A DNA stretch of 64,000 nt. Origin: Actinokineospora iranica. Its GTDB lineage: Bacteria; Actinomycetota; Actinomycetes; Mycobacteriales; Pseudonocardiaceae. The notes beneath the pieces were generated by a model that did no database searches, was not told the DNA's origin, and saw nothing but the letters and a program-made list of their open reading frames with translations. A program made the translations under genes and the position numbers. Shown in pieces: positions 19,147 through 30,742 of the stretch; the stretch's first letter is position 1, and every line of letters starts with the position of its first letter. Location: contig NZ_FMZZ01000001.1 in NCBI RefSeq assembly GCF_900101685.1, positions 310,001-374,000 on the forward strand, given 5' to 3'.

Positions 19147-20031
19147 TCACTCGCGCCCCAGGTCGCGGTGCACGACCTTGACCGCCATGCCGTCCTCGTC
19201 CGCGAGCCTGCGGGAGAGCTCTTCGGAAATCGCGACACTGCGGTGCTTGCCGCCCGTGCAGCCCACGGCCAGCGTCAGGTAGCGCTTGCCCTCACGGCGG
19301 TAACCGGCCCCGATCAGGCGCAGCAGGTCGTGGTAGCGGTCGAGGAACTCGTCCGCGCCCTCCTGGCTGAGCACGTAGTTGCGCACGTCGGTGTCGCGGC
19401 CGGTCTGGTCCTTGAGTTCCGGGATCCAGAACGGGTTCGGCAGGAAGCGCACGTCCATGACCAGGTCGGCGTCCATCGGGAGGCCGTACTTGTAGCCGAA
19501 GGACAGCACGGTGACCCGGGTGCCGGTGCTCGACTCGGTGCCGAACGCGTCCTCGATCTTGGCGCGCAACTGGTGCACCGAGAGCGTGGAGGTGTCCAGG
19601 ATCAGGTCCGCCTCTTCGCGCAGCGGCATGAGCAGCGAGCGCTCGTTGGCGATGCCCTCGATCAGCCTGCCCTCGCCTTGCAGCGGGTGGCCCCGGCGGA
19701 CCTGCTCGAAGCGGCGGACCAAGACCTCGGTCGTGGCCTCCAGGAACAGCACGCGCGGCCGGTAGCCGCGGGCGTCGAGGTCCTTGATGATGGCGGAGAG
19801 GTCTTCGGTGAACGCGCGGCTGCGCACGTCCATCACGACCGCCACCTTGGTGATCGCCCCCCTGGCCTGCGAGCCGAGCTCGACCATGGTGGAGATCAGC
19901 TCCGGCGGCAGGTTGTCCACGACGAACCAGCCCAGGTCCTCCAGACACTTCGCCGCCGTGCTCCGTCCCGCGCCCGACAGTCCGGTGACTACCGCGACCT
20001 CGATACCGGGCCCGGCCTGTTCGCTACTCAT
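19147..20031 (-). CDS. rapZ: RapZ/YvcJ P-loop nucleotide-binding protein
   Basis: P-loop protein; the enterobacterial member is an RNase E adapter controlling glucosamine-6-phosphate synthase, while the actinobacterial role is less defined. 294 residues: Walker A as GLSGAGRST near residue 18 (Arg where Lys is usual, common in this branch), FVVDNLPPELI, and a C-terminal domain with GCTGGKHRSV. Overlaps no neighbour; 66 bp after uvrC and 96 bp before yvcK, both spacers related in sequence. Confidence 0.95.
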   Translation of the reverse strand: MSSEQAGPGIEVAVVTGLSGAGRSTAAKCLEDLGWFVVDNLPPELISTMVELGSQARGAITKVAVVMDVRSRAFTEDLSAIIKDLDARGYRPRVLFLEATTEVLVRRFEQVRRGHPLQGEGRLIEGIANERSLLMPLREEADLILDTSTLSVHQLRAKIEDAFGTESSTGTRVTVLSFGYKYGLPMDADLVMDVRFLPNPFWIPELKDQTGRDTDVRNYVLSQEGADEFLDRYHDLLRLIGAGYRREGKRYLTLAVGCTGGKHRSVAISEELSRRLADEDGMAVKVVHRDLGRE

Positions 20032-20071
20032 CGAGCCACCTCACAAGATCGGTGGCTCCGCTCGCCAACGC
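20027..20071 (-). repeat. Related spacer module before rapZ
   Basis: On the minus strand GTGAGGTGGCTCGATGAG (20027-20044) carries the rapZ start, and GCGTTGGCGAGCGGAG (20056-20071) matches 15 of 16 bases with the element at 19075-19090 in the next spacer. The two spacers therefore share ancestry. Confidence 0.75.
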
Positions 20072-20097
20072 GCTGTGTCACTGGTCCGCTCGCAGGC

Positions 20098-22059
20098 TCA
20101 CTCACTGATCTCCCTCTGCCTCCCTGCGCCCGGGGAGTCTCCCGCGAGCGCGCTGTGCACCGCCTGCGCGGTGCCCGGGCCGATGCCGGGCACCTCGCCG
20201 ATCTCGTCGATGCTCGCCGCCCGCAGGCGCTTCAGCGAGCCGAAATGCTTGATCAGAACCGACTTCCTGGTCTGGCCGAGGCCGGGGATGTCGTCGAGCG
20301 CCGAGGTCGTCAGCCGCTTCGACCGCTTCTGCCGGTGGTAGGCGACCGCGAACCGGTGGGCTTCGTCACGCACCCGCTGCAACAGGTACAGCGCCTCGCT
20401 GGTGCGCGGCAGGATCGCGGGCTCCGGGTCGGCGGGCAGCCACACCTCTTCCAGACGCTTGGCCAGCCCGATCACCGCGACGTCGGTGACGCCGAGGTCG
20501 GCGAGGACGTCGGCGGCGGCGTTGGCCTGCGGTCCGGCTCCGTCGACCACCAGCAGGTTCGGCGGGTAGGCGAAGCGGCGCGGTTTGCCGGTCTCCGGGT
20601 CGATCCCCGGGGTCGGGTCCTGCCGCTGGCCGGACTCCCCCGCGTACCGGGCGAACCGGCGGCGCACCACCTCGGCGATCGAGGCGACGTCGCCTTCGGT
20701 TGCCGCTTCCCGGATGGCGAAGCGCCGGTACTCGGACTTGCGCGCCAGGCCGTCCTCGAACACCACGAGCGAGGCGACGACGTCGCTGCCCTGGATGTGG
20801 CTGATGTCGACGCACTCGATGCGCAGCGGCGCGGTGTCGAGCCCCAGCGCGTCCTGCAACTCCTGCAGCGCGGCCGAGCGGGCCGTCAGGTCGCCCGCGC
20901 GGCGCAGCTTGTGCTGGGTGAACGCCTCCTTGGCGTTGCGCTCCACGGTCTCCATCAGCGCCCGCTTGTCGCCGCGCTGCGGCACCCGCAACCGCACCCG
21001 CGACCCGCGCAACTCGCTGAGCCAGTCAGCGATGGCCGGGGCGTCCTCAGGCAGCTCCGGCACCAGGACCTCGCGCGGGACCGGACTGCCGTCCGTCTCG
21101 GCAATCTCGGCCTGGTCGCCGTAGAACTGGCTGAGAAACCGGTCGACCAGACCGGAGACCGGGGTTTCCTCGTCGGCGTCCTCGATGCGGTCGATCACCC
21201 ACCCGCGCTGGCCGCGGACCCGCCCACCGCGCACGTGGAACACCTGCACGGCGGCTTCCAGCTCATCGAACGCGAAGGCCACCACGTCCGCGTCGGTGCC
21301 GTCGCCGAGGACGACGGCCTGCTTCTCCATGGCGCGCCGCAGCGCGGCAACGTCGTCGCGCAGCCGGGCGGCCCGCTCGAACTCCCACGCGTCGGAGGCC
21401 GCGGCCATCTCCTTCTCCAACCGGCGCACCATCGCGTCGGTCTTGCCGGAGAGGAAGTCGCAGAAGTCGTCCACGATCGCCCGGTGCTCATCGGCGTCGA
21501 CCTTGCCCACACAGGGCGCCGAGCACTTGTCGATGTAGCCGAGCAGACACGGCCGCCCGATCTGGCCGTGCCGCTTGAACACCCCGGCAGAGCAGGTGCG
21601 CGCCGGAAACACCCGCAACAGCAGGTCAAGTGTCTCGCGGATGGCCCACGCGTGCGCGTACGGCCCGAAGTAGCGCACCCCCTTCTTGCGCGGCCCCCGG
21701 TAGACATGCAGCCGCGGGTACTCCTCGTGCATCGTCACGGCCAGCACCGGGTACGACTTGTCGTCGCGGTAGCGGACGTTGAACCGGGGGTCGAACTCCT
21801 TGATCCAGTTGTACTCCAGCTGCAACGCCTCGACCTCGGTGGACACCACGGTCCACTCGACGGCGCCCGCGGTGGTCACCATCTGCCGGGTGCGCGGATG
21901 CAGGGAAGAGACGTCGGCGAAGTACGAGTTCAACCTGCCCCGCAGGCTTTTCGCCTTGCCGACGTAGATGACCCGGCCACCAGGATCACGGAACTTGTAC
22001 ACGCCAGGCGCGTCCGGGATGGTGCCGGGAGACGGTCGGTAGGTGGACGGGTCGGCCAC
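20098..22059 (-). CDS. uvrC: Excinuclease ABC subunit C
   Basis: Dual-incision nuclease of UvrABC nucleotide excision repair. The GTG at 22059 (VADPSTYRP) is preferred to an upstream start because homologues begin there; 653 residues. The N-terminal GIY-YIG nuclease has PGVYKF and [18 protein letters not shown], a UVR region lies near residues 200-240, the RNase H-like nuclease near 375-520 ([13 protein letters not shown]), and the C-terminal helix-hairpin-helix has [17 protein letters not shown] and [13 protein letters not shown]. Heads the cluster with rapZ, yvcK and whiA. Confidence 0.97.
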   Translation of the reverse strand: MADPSTYRPSPGTIPDAPGVYKFRDPGGRVIYVGKAKSLRGRLNSYFADVSSLHPRTRQMVTTAGAVEWTVVSTEVEALQLEYNWIKEFDPRFNVRYRDDKSYPVLAVTMHEEYPRLHVYRGPRKKGVRYFGPYAHAWAIRETLDLLLRVFPARTCSAGVFKRHGQIGRPCLLGYIDKCSAPCVGKVDADEHRAIVDDFCDFLSGKTDAMVRRLEKEMAAASDAWEFERAARLRDDVAALRRAMEKQAVVLGDGTDADVVAFAFDELEAAVQVFHVRGGRVRGQRGWVIDRIEDADEETPVSGLVDRFLSQFYGDQAEIAETDGSPVPREVLVPELPEDAPAIADWLSELRGSRVRLRVPQRGDKRALMETVERNAKEAFTQHKLRRAGDLTARSAALQELQDALGLDTAPLRIECVDISHIQGSDVVASLVVFEDGLARKSEYRRFAIREAATEGDVASIAEVVRRRFARYAGESGQRQDPTPGIDPETGKPRRFAYPPNLLVVDGAGPQANAAADVLADLGVTDVAVIGLAKRLEEVWLPADPEPAILPRTSEALYLLQRVRDEAHRFAVAYHRQKRSKRLTTSALDDIPGLGQTRKSVLIKHFGSLKRLRAASIDEIGEVPGIGPGTAQAVHSALAGDSPGAGRQREISE

Positions 22060-22229
22060 ACCGACAACCCTACGGCCGAGCACCGACAACCCAGGGTGTC
22101 GGGTCGCCACCCGCTCCCGACGCTTCCGGAACGTGGCGTCGGAGACAGCAGCCCATCAACGCGAGCCGTCGGCGACGACACCGCCGCCTCGTCGCCCGGC
22201 GTCGGGCGATCCGGTTCCGCCGTGGTCGG

Positions 22230-22671
22230 TCACACCGCTGACCGCGGCAGGGCGAAGCTCACCACCGCCGCCGTCAGCAGGATGACGCCAATCAGCGCCC
22301 ACCAGCGGTCCCGCGGCCGCGGCAGGCGCGGCGCCGATGGGACCGAGGACGATCAAGGTCCACCCCCGCCCGCGCCGCGACGTGGGGAGACTGAGAAGCA
22401 GGTCCAGAATCGTCGGCGCGCTCGATGGCGTCCCTGAGCCCGCCATTGCCCGCAGCGCGACGGCGGTGAGGGCAGGGTCCGCCTGGCCGGTGACCACGGC
22501 GTCCCAGGTGACCTCCCCCGCGTCTATCCAGGTCTGGAGAGGTCGCATGTCCGCGCCAAGGGCGCCCCGCCTGGCTGCCTCGGCGAACTCCCGCTCATCG
22601 GCCGCTCGCTCCTTGTCCCCAGCGAATTGTCCCAGCGAACCGCGCCGATTCGCGGCGCACATCGTCGCCAA
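22230..22671 (-). pseudogene. Frameshifted remnant of a small membrane protein
   Basis: Three frames must be joined to give one sensible protein. An N-terminal part (RPLQTWIDAGEVTWDAVVTG, about 22500-22560) is in one frame, a middle (LRDAIERADDSGPASQSP) in a second, and a C-terminal membrane helix (DRWWALIGVILLTAAVVSF) in a third, ending at TCA 22230-22232. High third-position GC follows the frame switches. Read as a gene broken by at least two frameshifts, next to a WXG100-like remnant. No function is assigned. Confidence 0.55.
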
Positions 22672-22905
22672 GCCGGCCCACTGATTTCCGCGGGGAAGTC
22701 ATCGTCTCGACCATATCGCGGCGGGCCTTGTCCAATTCCGCGTGTTCATGTGGACGTGGCAGGCCTGGTGCGCCGAGCCCTCCCAGGTTTCGGCTAGCGC
22801 TTCGTTGACGTTGTCCAGAGCCACCTGCACGCCCGCCGCGGCCTTGGCGGGGTTGTCCCAATCGTCAGCAAGGGACCGCGGTTCGCCCCTCTGGGTGTCC
22901 GGCAC
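22595..22905 (-). pseudogene. WXG100 (ESX)-like protein remnant, frameshifted
   Basis: The first frame, from ATG 22905, reads AKAAAGVQVALDNVNEALAE followed by TWEGSAHQA: a helix, a W-x-G turn and a second helix as in WXG100 substrates or partners of type VII secretion. Homology then continues in another frame as ELDKARRDMVETMT near 22715-22755. At least one frameshift separates the parts. No ESX secretion gene is in the window. Confidence 0.5.
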
Positions 22906-23002
22906 AGTAATCAGCCATGCTGCCCCTGTGGCCTGCGCTGCGAGCGATCGAATCCCGGGCCAGGTCCATGGCCGGAACCTGGTATGCGTACCCCTCAGAC
23001 AT
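22865..23002 (-). pseudogene. Truncated small ORF upstream of the WXG100-like remnant
   Basis: A 45-codon frame starts MSEGYAYQVPAMDLARDSIA and ends at TCA 22865-22867, overlapping the WXG100-like remnant. Its opening resembles small helical partners found beside WXG100 genes, but it breaks off early. I read it as part of the same decayed locus. The stretch 23003-23168 shows nothing further. Confidence 0.35.
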
Positions 23003-23168
23003 GGGGAAGATCATGACAGGACGGCGTCCGCTTCTCGGGAAGTAGCCACAGATGATACGTGGCACACAGCGGTCGCGGGGCGGAAGTTCCCCGGGAACCA
23101 CCATCAGCCGATTGCGCATCCCTGCCCAGGGATTCCGGAAAGGTCGAGAACCGTTCCTGAGAAAAGGC

Positions 23169-23205
23169 GGTGGCCTCCGAGAGCGCGATTGTCTCGGAGG
23201 CCACC
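23169..23205 (-). terminator. Terminator after the Rieske gene
   Basis: A perfect 14-bp stem GGTGGCCTCCGAGA/TCTCGGAGGCCACC with a 9-base loop lies 24 bp past the stop and is followed on the minus strand by a TTTT run. Confidence 0.88.
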
Positions 23206-23229
23206 GACGGGTGCTGGGTAAAGCGCCGG

Positions 23230-23724
23230 TCAGGCGAGGACGACGTTGGCGCCGTCCACCTTGACCGGGATTTCCTTGAGGCCGGTGGTGGCCGGGCCGC
23301 CCTTGAGGGCGCCGGTGGCGCCGTCGAAGGTGCTGTTGTGGGCGGGGCAGGTGATGGTGCCACCCACGGGAGCGGCCACGGTGACACCCTTGTGGGGGCA
23401 GGTGGGGTCGAGGCCCTTGACGGTCGAGCCGGAGCGCACCAACAGGACCTTCTTGCCGGAAGGCCCGTCGACCAGGACACCGCCGCCGTCGGGGACGTCG
23501 GCCAGTGCCGTGAGGGCACCGCCGCCCTGGGTGGCCGAACCGGGTGCGCCGCCGCCGGTGGTCGTGGTGGTGGGGGCCGAACCGGTGTCGCTGCCGCACG
23601 CCGCGACGACCGCGGCGGGGGCGACCAAGGCCACCGCCAGGCCGCAGAGGACCTGCCTGCGGGAGTGCGGTTCGGGGTGCACGGACGGTGTCGGGTCGGT
23701 TGTGATGGTGTCGACAGCAGTCAC
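23230..23724 (-). CDS. Rieske [2Fe-2S] protein, probable Tat-exported lipoprotein
   Basis: Stand-alone Rieske iron-sulphur protein of 164 residues, likely an extracytoplasmic electron carrier or sensor. Order: a twin-arginine signal (SRRQVLCGLAVALVAPAAVV, arginines at 22-23) ending in a lipobox-like VAAC (C43), a Thr/Gly linker, then the Rieske fold with ligands C109-x-H111 (CPHKG) and C126-x2-H129 (CPAHNSTFD). GTG/ATG region preceded by GAGGAGG. No partner oxidase or cytochrome gene adjoins it, so the electron partner is unknown. Confidence 0.9.
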   Translation of the reverse strand: MTAVDTITTDPTPSVHPEPHSRRQVLCGLAVALVAPAAVVAACGSDTGSAPTTTTTGGGAPGSATQGGGALTALADVPDGGGVLVDGPSGKKVLLVRSGSTVKGLDPTCPHKGVTVAAPVGGTITCPAHNSTFDGATGALKGGPATTGLKEIPVKVDGANVVLA

Positions 23725-23854
23725 GCCTAGCCTCCTCGGGAACGGGAGAGAACAGGGTTACACCGAGGGCTACGCGAACGGGCGCGGGACGGTTCACCCG
23801 ATACGCGCAATTAACGATGCCATTCGGTCTCCCGGGCGTCCGAAAAGGCATCGA

Positions 23855-23880
23855 GGCAGGTCACGGATATCGGACCTGCC
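23855..23880 (-). terminator. Likely terminator after the mazEF-like pair
   Basis: Stem GGCAGGTC/GACCTGCC with a 10-base loop, followed on the minus strand by a short TTTT run about ten bases on. It lies 136 bp beyond the toxin stop. The rest of 23725-24015 holds only the Rieske promoter side. Confidence 0.5.
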
Positions 23881-24015
23881 AGGAAAAAGACCCGAAGCGC
23901 CAGACGACAGTGTGGCGCACCCGTGACGCGAGGCGATCTGGCGGACCTCAGCGAGGTGAGCGCTGCCCGCGCACACCCGAAGGGAACCACGGGAGGCGAA
24001 AGCGGACCGGGAGCC

Positions 24016-24363
24016 TCAGAGCCCCAGATGGGTTCGCAGGGCGTCGTCCAGGCGGGCCAGCAGGGCAGGCGGGACGCGGCCGAGGCGGCGGCGGAGGCGG
24101 GCCGTGGCGATGGAGCGGACCTGCTCGGCTTGGGCCTTCGAGTCGGTGACGAGGCCGCAGTCGACGGCGGGGAGCAGGACCTGGAACGGGAAGACGCGAC
24201 TGGTGTTGGACGTGATCGGGACGACGGTCACCACGCCGCGGCCGGTGCGCAGGGCTACCTGGTTGGCGGCGTCATTGCTCACGATGACGGCGGGGCGGAC
24301 CTTGTTCGACTCCGAGCCGAGGGTGGGGTCGAGGTCCACCAGGTGGATGTCACCTCGGCGCAT
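24016..24363 (-). CDS. MazF/PemK-family endoribonuclease toxin
   Basis: Toxin of a type II toxin-antitoxin pair, expected to cleave RNA at specific sites. 115 residues with the family start RRGDIHLVDLDPTLGSESNK, then VRPAVIVSND and VVTVVPITSNTSR, which form the PemK-like barrel and active-site region. It overlaps the antitoxin gene by 14 bp and follows it, the usual arrangement. Confidence 0.92.
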   Translation of the reverse strand: MRRGDIHLVDLDPTLGSESNKVRPAVIVSNDAANQVALRTGRGVVTVVPITSNTSRVFPFQVLLPAVDCGLVTDSKAQAEQVRSIATARLRRRLGRVPPALLARLDDALRTHLGL

Positions 24364-24580
24364 CGGCCGGGCCGTCCCCCGCGGTGGCGGCCCAGATCTC
24401 CGCTTCTCCTGAGGCTTCCCACTCGTCGAACGCCTGGGCGTACTCGTCGCGCATCGAGGACTCGCGCAAGAGACCGATGGCGATCTGGATCACCGATGAG
24501 CGGTTGGACACGTCGATGCGCGACGAGTACTCGTCGATGAATCGGACGTCGTCCTCCGGGAGGCTCACGCTGAGTTTCAT
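24350..24580 (-). CDS. Ribbon-helix-helix antitoxin, MazE-like
   Basis: 76 residues. The N-terminus MKLSVSLPEDDVRFIDEYSS with SNRSSVIQIAIGLLRE is a ribbon-helix-helix DNA-binding fold that would bind the operon promoter; the acidic C-terminal tail (DEWEASGEAEIW) should wrap the toxin. It starts just 10 bp after the stop of the PH-like gene, so it may be read from the riboflavin operon or from its own promoter. Confidence 0.88.
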   Translation of the reverse strand: MKLSVSLPEDDVRFIDEYSSRIDVSNRSSVIQIAIGLLRESSMRDEYAQAFDEWEASGEAEIWAATAGDGPADAPR

Positions 24581-24590
24581 ACTGGCGATG

Positions 24591-26776
<2,186 letters not shown>

Positions 26777-26784
<8 letters not shown>

Positions 26785-27430
26785 CCGGGGTCTCCTGTTG
26801 CTCGGTGCTGTCCCCAGTGTCCCCCCGGGGCGGGGCGGCCAGGTGCGGACCTGCCAGCTTCTCCACGTACTTGGCGATGACGTCGACCTCGAGGTTGACC
26901 TTGTCGCCAGGTGCGCGGACGCCGAGCGTGGTCGCCCGGAGCGTCTCGGGTATCAGGCTCACGGTGAACCAGTCGGGTCCTACCTCGACAACGGTAAGGG
27001 ACACGCCGTCGACGGTGATCGAGCCCTTCTCCACGACGTACCGCGCGAGGTGCGCGGGCAGGCTGATCCGGACCAGGTCCCAGTGCTCGGACGGCTCGCG
27101 GGAGAGCAGCGCGCCGGTGCCGTCGACGTGGCCCTGCACGATGTGGCCGCCGAAGCGCTGGCCGACGGCCGCCGCGCGCTCCAGGTTGACCACGTCGCCC
27201 TCGGCGACCTTGTCGAGGCTGCTGCGGACCAGCGTCTCGCGCATGACGTCGGCGGTGAACGAGCCGTCGCCCAGTTCCACGACGGTCAGGCAGACCCCGT
27301 TGACCGCGATCGAGTCGCCCTGTTTGGCGTCGCTGGTGACCAGCGGCCCCGCGATGGTGACGCGCGCGGCGTCCGCGAGGTCCCGCACGGCGACGACCTC
27401 ACCGCGCTCCTCGACGATGCCCGTGAACAC
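26777..27430 (-). CDS. ribE: Riboflavin synthase, alpha chain
   Basis: Dismutates two lumazines to riboflavin. The GTG at 27430 ([12 protein letters not shown]) after GAGGAGGA gives 217 residues. The two tandem lumazine-binding barrels each carry the repeat motif: [12 protein letters not shown] then [10 protein letters not shown], and [12 protein letters not shown] later. Fourth step gene of rpe-ribD-ribE-ribBA-ribH. Confidence 0.96.
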
Positions 27431-27441
27431 CGGCTCCTCCT

Positions 27442-28470
27442 CTAGTTCCGCTGGTTCCGCGACGGCACGGCGGAGATCCGCACGTCCGGCCCGCACATGG
27501 TGACCTCTTCGACGGCGAACTTGTGCGCCCCGGTGATGGTCGACACGCCCGATGCGCCCAACGCCACAGGCCCGGCGCCGAGCAGGACCGGCGCGACGTA
27601 GGCCAGGACCCGGTCGATCGCGCCCGCCTCGGCGAACGCGCCAGCCAACGTCGGGCCGCCTTCGAGCAGCACGTCGACCACACCGCGGGCGGCGAGTTCG
27701 GTCAGCACCTCGGCGGGGTCGTGGGTGCGCGCGCGCAGCGTCTCGGCCGCGTCGTCGAGCACCTTCGCCCCGGCGGGCAGGTCTCCGTGTCCCACGACTA
27801 CCCGCAACGGCTGCCGGGGCGCGGGTGTTCCGTCCTCGGCGCGGGCGGTCAGCGCGGGGTCGTCGGCGAGCACGGTGCCGCGGCCGACCATGATCGCGTC
27901 GACCTTGCGGCGCAGGTCGTGGACCTCGGCGCGGGACACCGCGGAGCTGATCCAGCGGCTGGTGCCGTCGGCTGCGGCGACCCGGCCGTCCAGGGTCGCG
28001 GCGTACTTCCAGGTGACGTGCGGGCGGCCGGTGCGGATGTGGTGCAGCCAGGCGCGCAGCGGCCCGCGGGCGACCTCTTCTGCCAAGAGCCCGCCGGTGA
28101 CGGCCACGCCCGCGTCGGCGAGGACCTTCGCACCGCCCGCCGCGGCCGCGTGCGGGTCGGACACCGCGTAGACCACCCGCGCGACGCCCGCGTCCAGCAG
28201 CGCCGCGGTGCACGGGGGCGTCCGCCCGAAGTGCGCGCAGGGCTCCAGGGTGACCACCGCGGTGCCGCCCCTGGCCCGCTCCCCCGCCGCGCGCAGGGCG
28301 ACGACCTCGGCGTGCGGGCCACCCGGCGGCTGCGTCTCACCCAGTCCGGCGACCTGGCCGTCGGCGTCCAGCACGACAGCGCCGACGGGTGGGTTCGGAC
28401 TGGTCCGTCCGCGCGCCTGCTCGGCACGCGCGACCGCGGTCCGCATCACCGCGGCCAGGCTTTCCTCCAC
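27442..28470 (-). CDS. ribD: Bifunctional pyrimidine deaminase / reductase RibD
   Basis: Deaminates and reduces the GTP cyclohydrolase II product. 342 residues. The N-terminal deaminase has the zinc motifs GGPHAEVVAL and TLEPCAHFGRTPPC; the C-terminal NADPH reductase has YAATLDGRVAAADGTSRWIS and LLEGGPTLAGAF. No FMN riboswitch is visible in the 141 bp before it, so control by that element is unlikely. Confidence 0.96.
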   Translation of the reverse strand: MEESLAAVMRTAVARAEQARGRTSPNPPVGAVVLDADGQVAGLGETQPPGGPHAEVVALRAAGERARGGTAVVTLEPCAHFGRTPPCTAALLDAGVARVVYAVSDPHAAAAGGAKVLADAGVAVTGGLLAEEVARGPLRAWLHHIRTGRPHVTWKYAATLDGRVAAADGTSRWISSAVSRAEVHDLRRKVDAIMVGRGTVLADDPALTARAEDGTPAPRQPLRVVVGHGDLPAGAKVLDDAAETLRARTHDPAEVLTELAARGVVDVLLEGGPTLAGAFAEAGAIDRVLAYVAPVLLGAGPVALGASGVSTITGAHKFAVEEVTMCGPDVRISAVPSRNQRN

Positions 28471-28611
28471 ACCTGACAGTCTCGCAGGACCCGGCGATTC
28501 CCTCGCAGCCGCCCGTCGTGCCCCGACCGGTCCCCCAGGCCTGCCGCGAACTCCGGTGAGACCGCCGAAACCGCCGGTCGCGCCCGAGCCCGCCCGCGGT
28601 GCGCCCGCGCG

Positions 28612-29289
28612 TCAGGCGAAGCGGTGGTTGGCGTTGCGGGCCTGGTCGCGCAAGGCGGCGACGGCCTTGGCCGGGTCACCGGCGCCGTAGACGGCCGAGC
28701 CCGCGACGAAGCAGTCGACGCCCGCCTCGGCTGCCTGCTCGATGGTGTCGGCGTTGATGCCGCCGTCGATCTCCACGAGAAGCCTGAGGTGGCCGGTGTC
28801 GACCAGGTTCCGCGCGGTGCGGACCTTGTCCAGGACGTCGGCGATGAAGCTCTGCCCGCCGAAGCCGGGCTCGACGGACATGACCAGCAGGGTGTCGAAC
28901 TCCTTGAGGACCTCGATGTACGGCTCCAGCGGCGTGCCGGGCTTGATCGACAGACCGGCCTTCGCGCCCGCCGCGCGCAGGTCCCTGGCGATCTTGACCG
29001 GGTCGGCGGCCGCCTCGACGTGGACTGTGACGTTGTGCGCGCCCGCCTCGGCGTACCCGACGGCCCAGCGGTCGGGGTCCTCGATCATCAGGTGGCAGTC
29101 CATCGGGATGTCGGTCACCTTGAGCAGAGCTTCCACGATCGGCAGGCCCAGGGTCAGGTTCGGCACGAAGTGCGCGTCCATCACATCGACGTGCAGCCAG
29201 TCCGAGCCCTTGACGGCGGCGACTTCGTCGGCGAGGCGGGCGAAGTCGGCGGACAGGATGCTGGGGGCGATCATGGGAGCGTTCGACAC
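28612..29289 (-). CDS. rpe: Ribulose-phosphate 3-epimerase
   Basis: Interconverts ribulose 5-phosphate and xylulose 5-phosphate, feeding ribulose phosphate to RibB and to the pentose phosphate pathway. Core motifs: [31 protein letters not shown] and [10 protein letters not shown], with LVEIDGGIN. Two starts are possible. The GTG at 29289 (225 residues) lies 8 bases beyond TATGCT, fitting a leaderless mRNA; the ATG at 29274 (220 residues) has no ribosome site either. I chose the leaderless GTG. Confidence 0.95.
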   Translation of the reverse strand: MSNAPMIAPSILSADFARLADEVAAVKGSDWLHVDVMDAHFVPNLTLGLPIVEALLKVTDIPMDCHLMIEDPDRWAVGYAEAGAHNVTVHVEAAADPVKIARDLRAAGAKAGLSIKPGTPLEPYIEVLKEFDTLLVMSVEPGFGGQSFIADVLDKVRTARNLVDTGHLRLLVEIDGGINADTIEQAAEAGVDCFVAGSAVYGAGDPAKAVAALRDQARNANHRFA

Positions 29290-29349
29290 AGGTAGACAGC
29301 ATAAGCGCGCTACCAGCGCGTGCCCGTGGCCGGTAGGTTCGAGGGCGTG
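29290..29349. promoter_or_regulatory. 60-bp divergent promoter region rpe / MOSC
   Basis: On the minus strand TATGCT ends 8 bases before the rpe GTG, a good -10 box for a leaderless transcript. On the plus strand GGTTCGAGGG supplies a ribosome site for the MOSC gene. Confidence 0.5.
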
Positions 29350-30006
29350 ATGATCGAGCCACCGCGGGTCCTGTCCGTCAACGTCGGCGTTCCCCGGCCG
29401 ATCACCGCGAAGACCGGGGTCAGCGCCATCGACAAGCGCCCGGTCGACGACCCGGTCGAGGTGTCCGCCCCGGCCGCGCGCGGCGCCAGCGGGCTGCTCG
29501 GCGACGCCATCTGCGACGCGGAGCACCACGGCGGCCCGGACCAGGCCGTCTACGCGTACGCGCGCGAAGACCTCGACCACTGGGAAGCGGAACTGGGCCG
29601 GACGCTCACCTCCGGGTCGTTCGGGGAGAACCTGACCACGCGCGGGCTGGAGGTGACCGGCGCGGTGATCGGCGAGCGGTGGCGGATCGGGGACGACCTG
29701 CTGCTGCGGGTGACCGTGCCGCGGGTGCCGTGCCGGACGTTCGCGGTGTGGCTGGACCGCCAGGGGTGGGTCAAGACCTTCACCGAGGCCGCGGCGCCCG
29801 GCGCGTACTTCAAGGTGCTGCGGCCGGGGGCGGTGCGCGCGGGCGACCCGGTCGAGGTGGTCGACCGGCCCGCGCACGGGGTCACGATCGGGCTGGCGTT
29901 CCGTGCGTTGACCCTTGAACCGGACCTGCTCCCCCGGCTGCTCGCGGCGGACGATCTGCCGGAAGGGATCCGCGCGAAGGCCGTCCGGCGCCTGGGGGCG
30001 CGGTGA
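29350..30006 (+). CDS. MOSC-domain protein, YiiM type
   Basis: 218 residues of the YiiM family, related to molybdenum cofactor sulfurase C-terminal domains and linked in E. coli to detoxification of N-hydroxylated bases. Motifs: [47 protein letters not shown], and the conserved cysteine in [12 protein letters not shown] that would bind the cofactor. ATG at 29350 after GAGGG. Its stop overlaps the next gene (GTGA), giving a two-gene operon. Confidence 0.9.
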   Translation: MIEPPRVLSVNVGVPRPITAKTGVSAIDKRPVDDPVEVSAPAARGASGLLGDAICDAEHHGGPDQAVYAYAREDLDHWEAELGRTLTSGSFGENLTTRGLEVTGAVIGERWRIGDDLLLRVTVPRVPCRTFAVWLDRQGWVKTFTEAAAPGAYFKVLRPGAVRAGDPVEVVDRPAHGVTIGLAFRALTLEPDLLPRLLAADDLPEGIRAKAVRRLGAR

Positions 30007-30470
30007 AGCGGTCGATGCGGGTGGCGGCCTACGCCGTGTGCGTCGAGGAGGAGAAGGTCCTGCTGGCCCGCTGGGTCGGCCGCACCGGCAAGAAGTGGAC
30101 CCTGCCCGGCGGCGGCATCGATCACGGCGAGGACCCGCTGGACGCCGCGGTCCGCGAGGTGGCCGAGGAGACCGGCTACCAGGTGGAGATCGAGGCGCTG
30201 CTGGGCATCGACACCGTGCGGCGCACTTTCCTGCGCACCGGTCTGCGCAAGGCGTTGAGCCGGGACGGCGTCGCGACCGACTGGCACGGCCTGCGGGTGG
30301 TGTACTCGGGCAGGATCACCGGCGGTGAGCTTCGCTTCGAGGAGAACGGCTCCACCGACATGGCGGCGTGGGTCGATTTGTCCGAGGTGGGCACGCTCGA
30401 CCGGACCGACCTTGTCGACGCCGCGTTGCGGCTGTCGCGCCTCCGGCCGCCGACCGGCCGCGCCGGATAG
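30003..30470 (+). CDS. NUDIX hydrolase
   Basis: 155 residues. A complete Nudix box [20 protein letters not shown] followed by ETGY (about 36-60) predicts pyrophosphatase activity on a nucleoside diphosphate derivative; the substrate is not readable from sequence. Coupled to the MOSC gene by a 4-bp overlap, which suggests a joint housecleaning role against damaged nucleotides or bases. Confidence 0.92.
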   Translation: MKRSMRVAAYAVCVEEEKVLLARWVGRTGKKWTLPGGGIDHGEDPLDAAVREVAEETGYQVEIEALLGIDTVRRTFLRTGLRKALSRDGVATDWHGLRVVYSGRITGGELRFEENGSTDMAAWVDLSEVGTLDRTDLVDAALRLSRLRPPTGRAG

Positions 30471-30576
30471 CGGGCAACGGAAGCCGGCGGAATCAAGCCA
30501 TCGCCTAACATGCCCGACGCCTCCCCGCAACTTTTGGTACGATTTGGCATCGGGAGGATTTAGCAAGGGGGAAGGA

Positions 30577-30600
30577 CCGGTTTCCTGGGGAGGAAACCGG
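30577..30600 (+). terminator. Hairpin after the NUDIX gene
   Basis: A perfect 10-bp stem CCGGTTTCCT/AGGAAACCGG with a GGGG loop lies 107 bp past the NUDIX stop and 142 bp before the peroxidase gene. It may be a terminator or a leader structure. The rest of 30471-30742 should contain the peroxidase promoter. Confidence 0.55.
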
Positions 30601-30742
30601 ACTCTTCAGGCATTCAACCGGGAAAGGCCGCACACCGTCGGTCGCGTATCCCAGTGTCTCCGATTGCCATCCTCGCGGCAGAAATAGGACGCGCTCTGGG
30701 CAGCGCTTATTCGGCGTGCCCAGAATTGATGATGGGGGTTTT

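Noticed and set aside
18037-22437. A very long plus-strand open frame antisense to whiA, yvcK, rapZ and uvrC
   Set aside because: It mirrors four conserved genes; high GC suppresses stop codons in one antisense frame. Its translation is low-complexity and unlike any family.
22940-22975. tRNA T-arm-like string GATCGAATCCC
   Set aside because: No matching acceptor, D or anticodon arms around it; it lies in a decayed reading frame.
28471-28611. FMN riboswitch upstream of ribD
   Set aside because: None of the conserved RFN helices or the AGGGTGAAAATCC-like core is present in the 141 bp.
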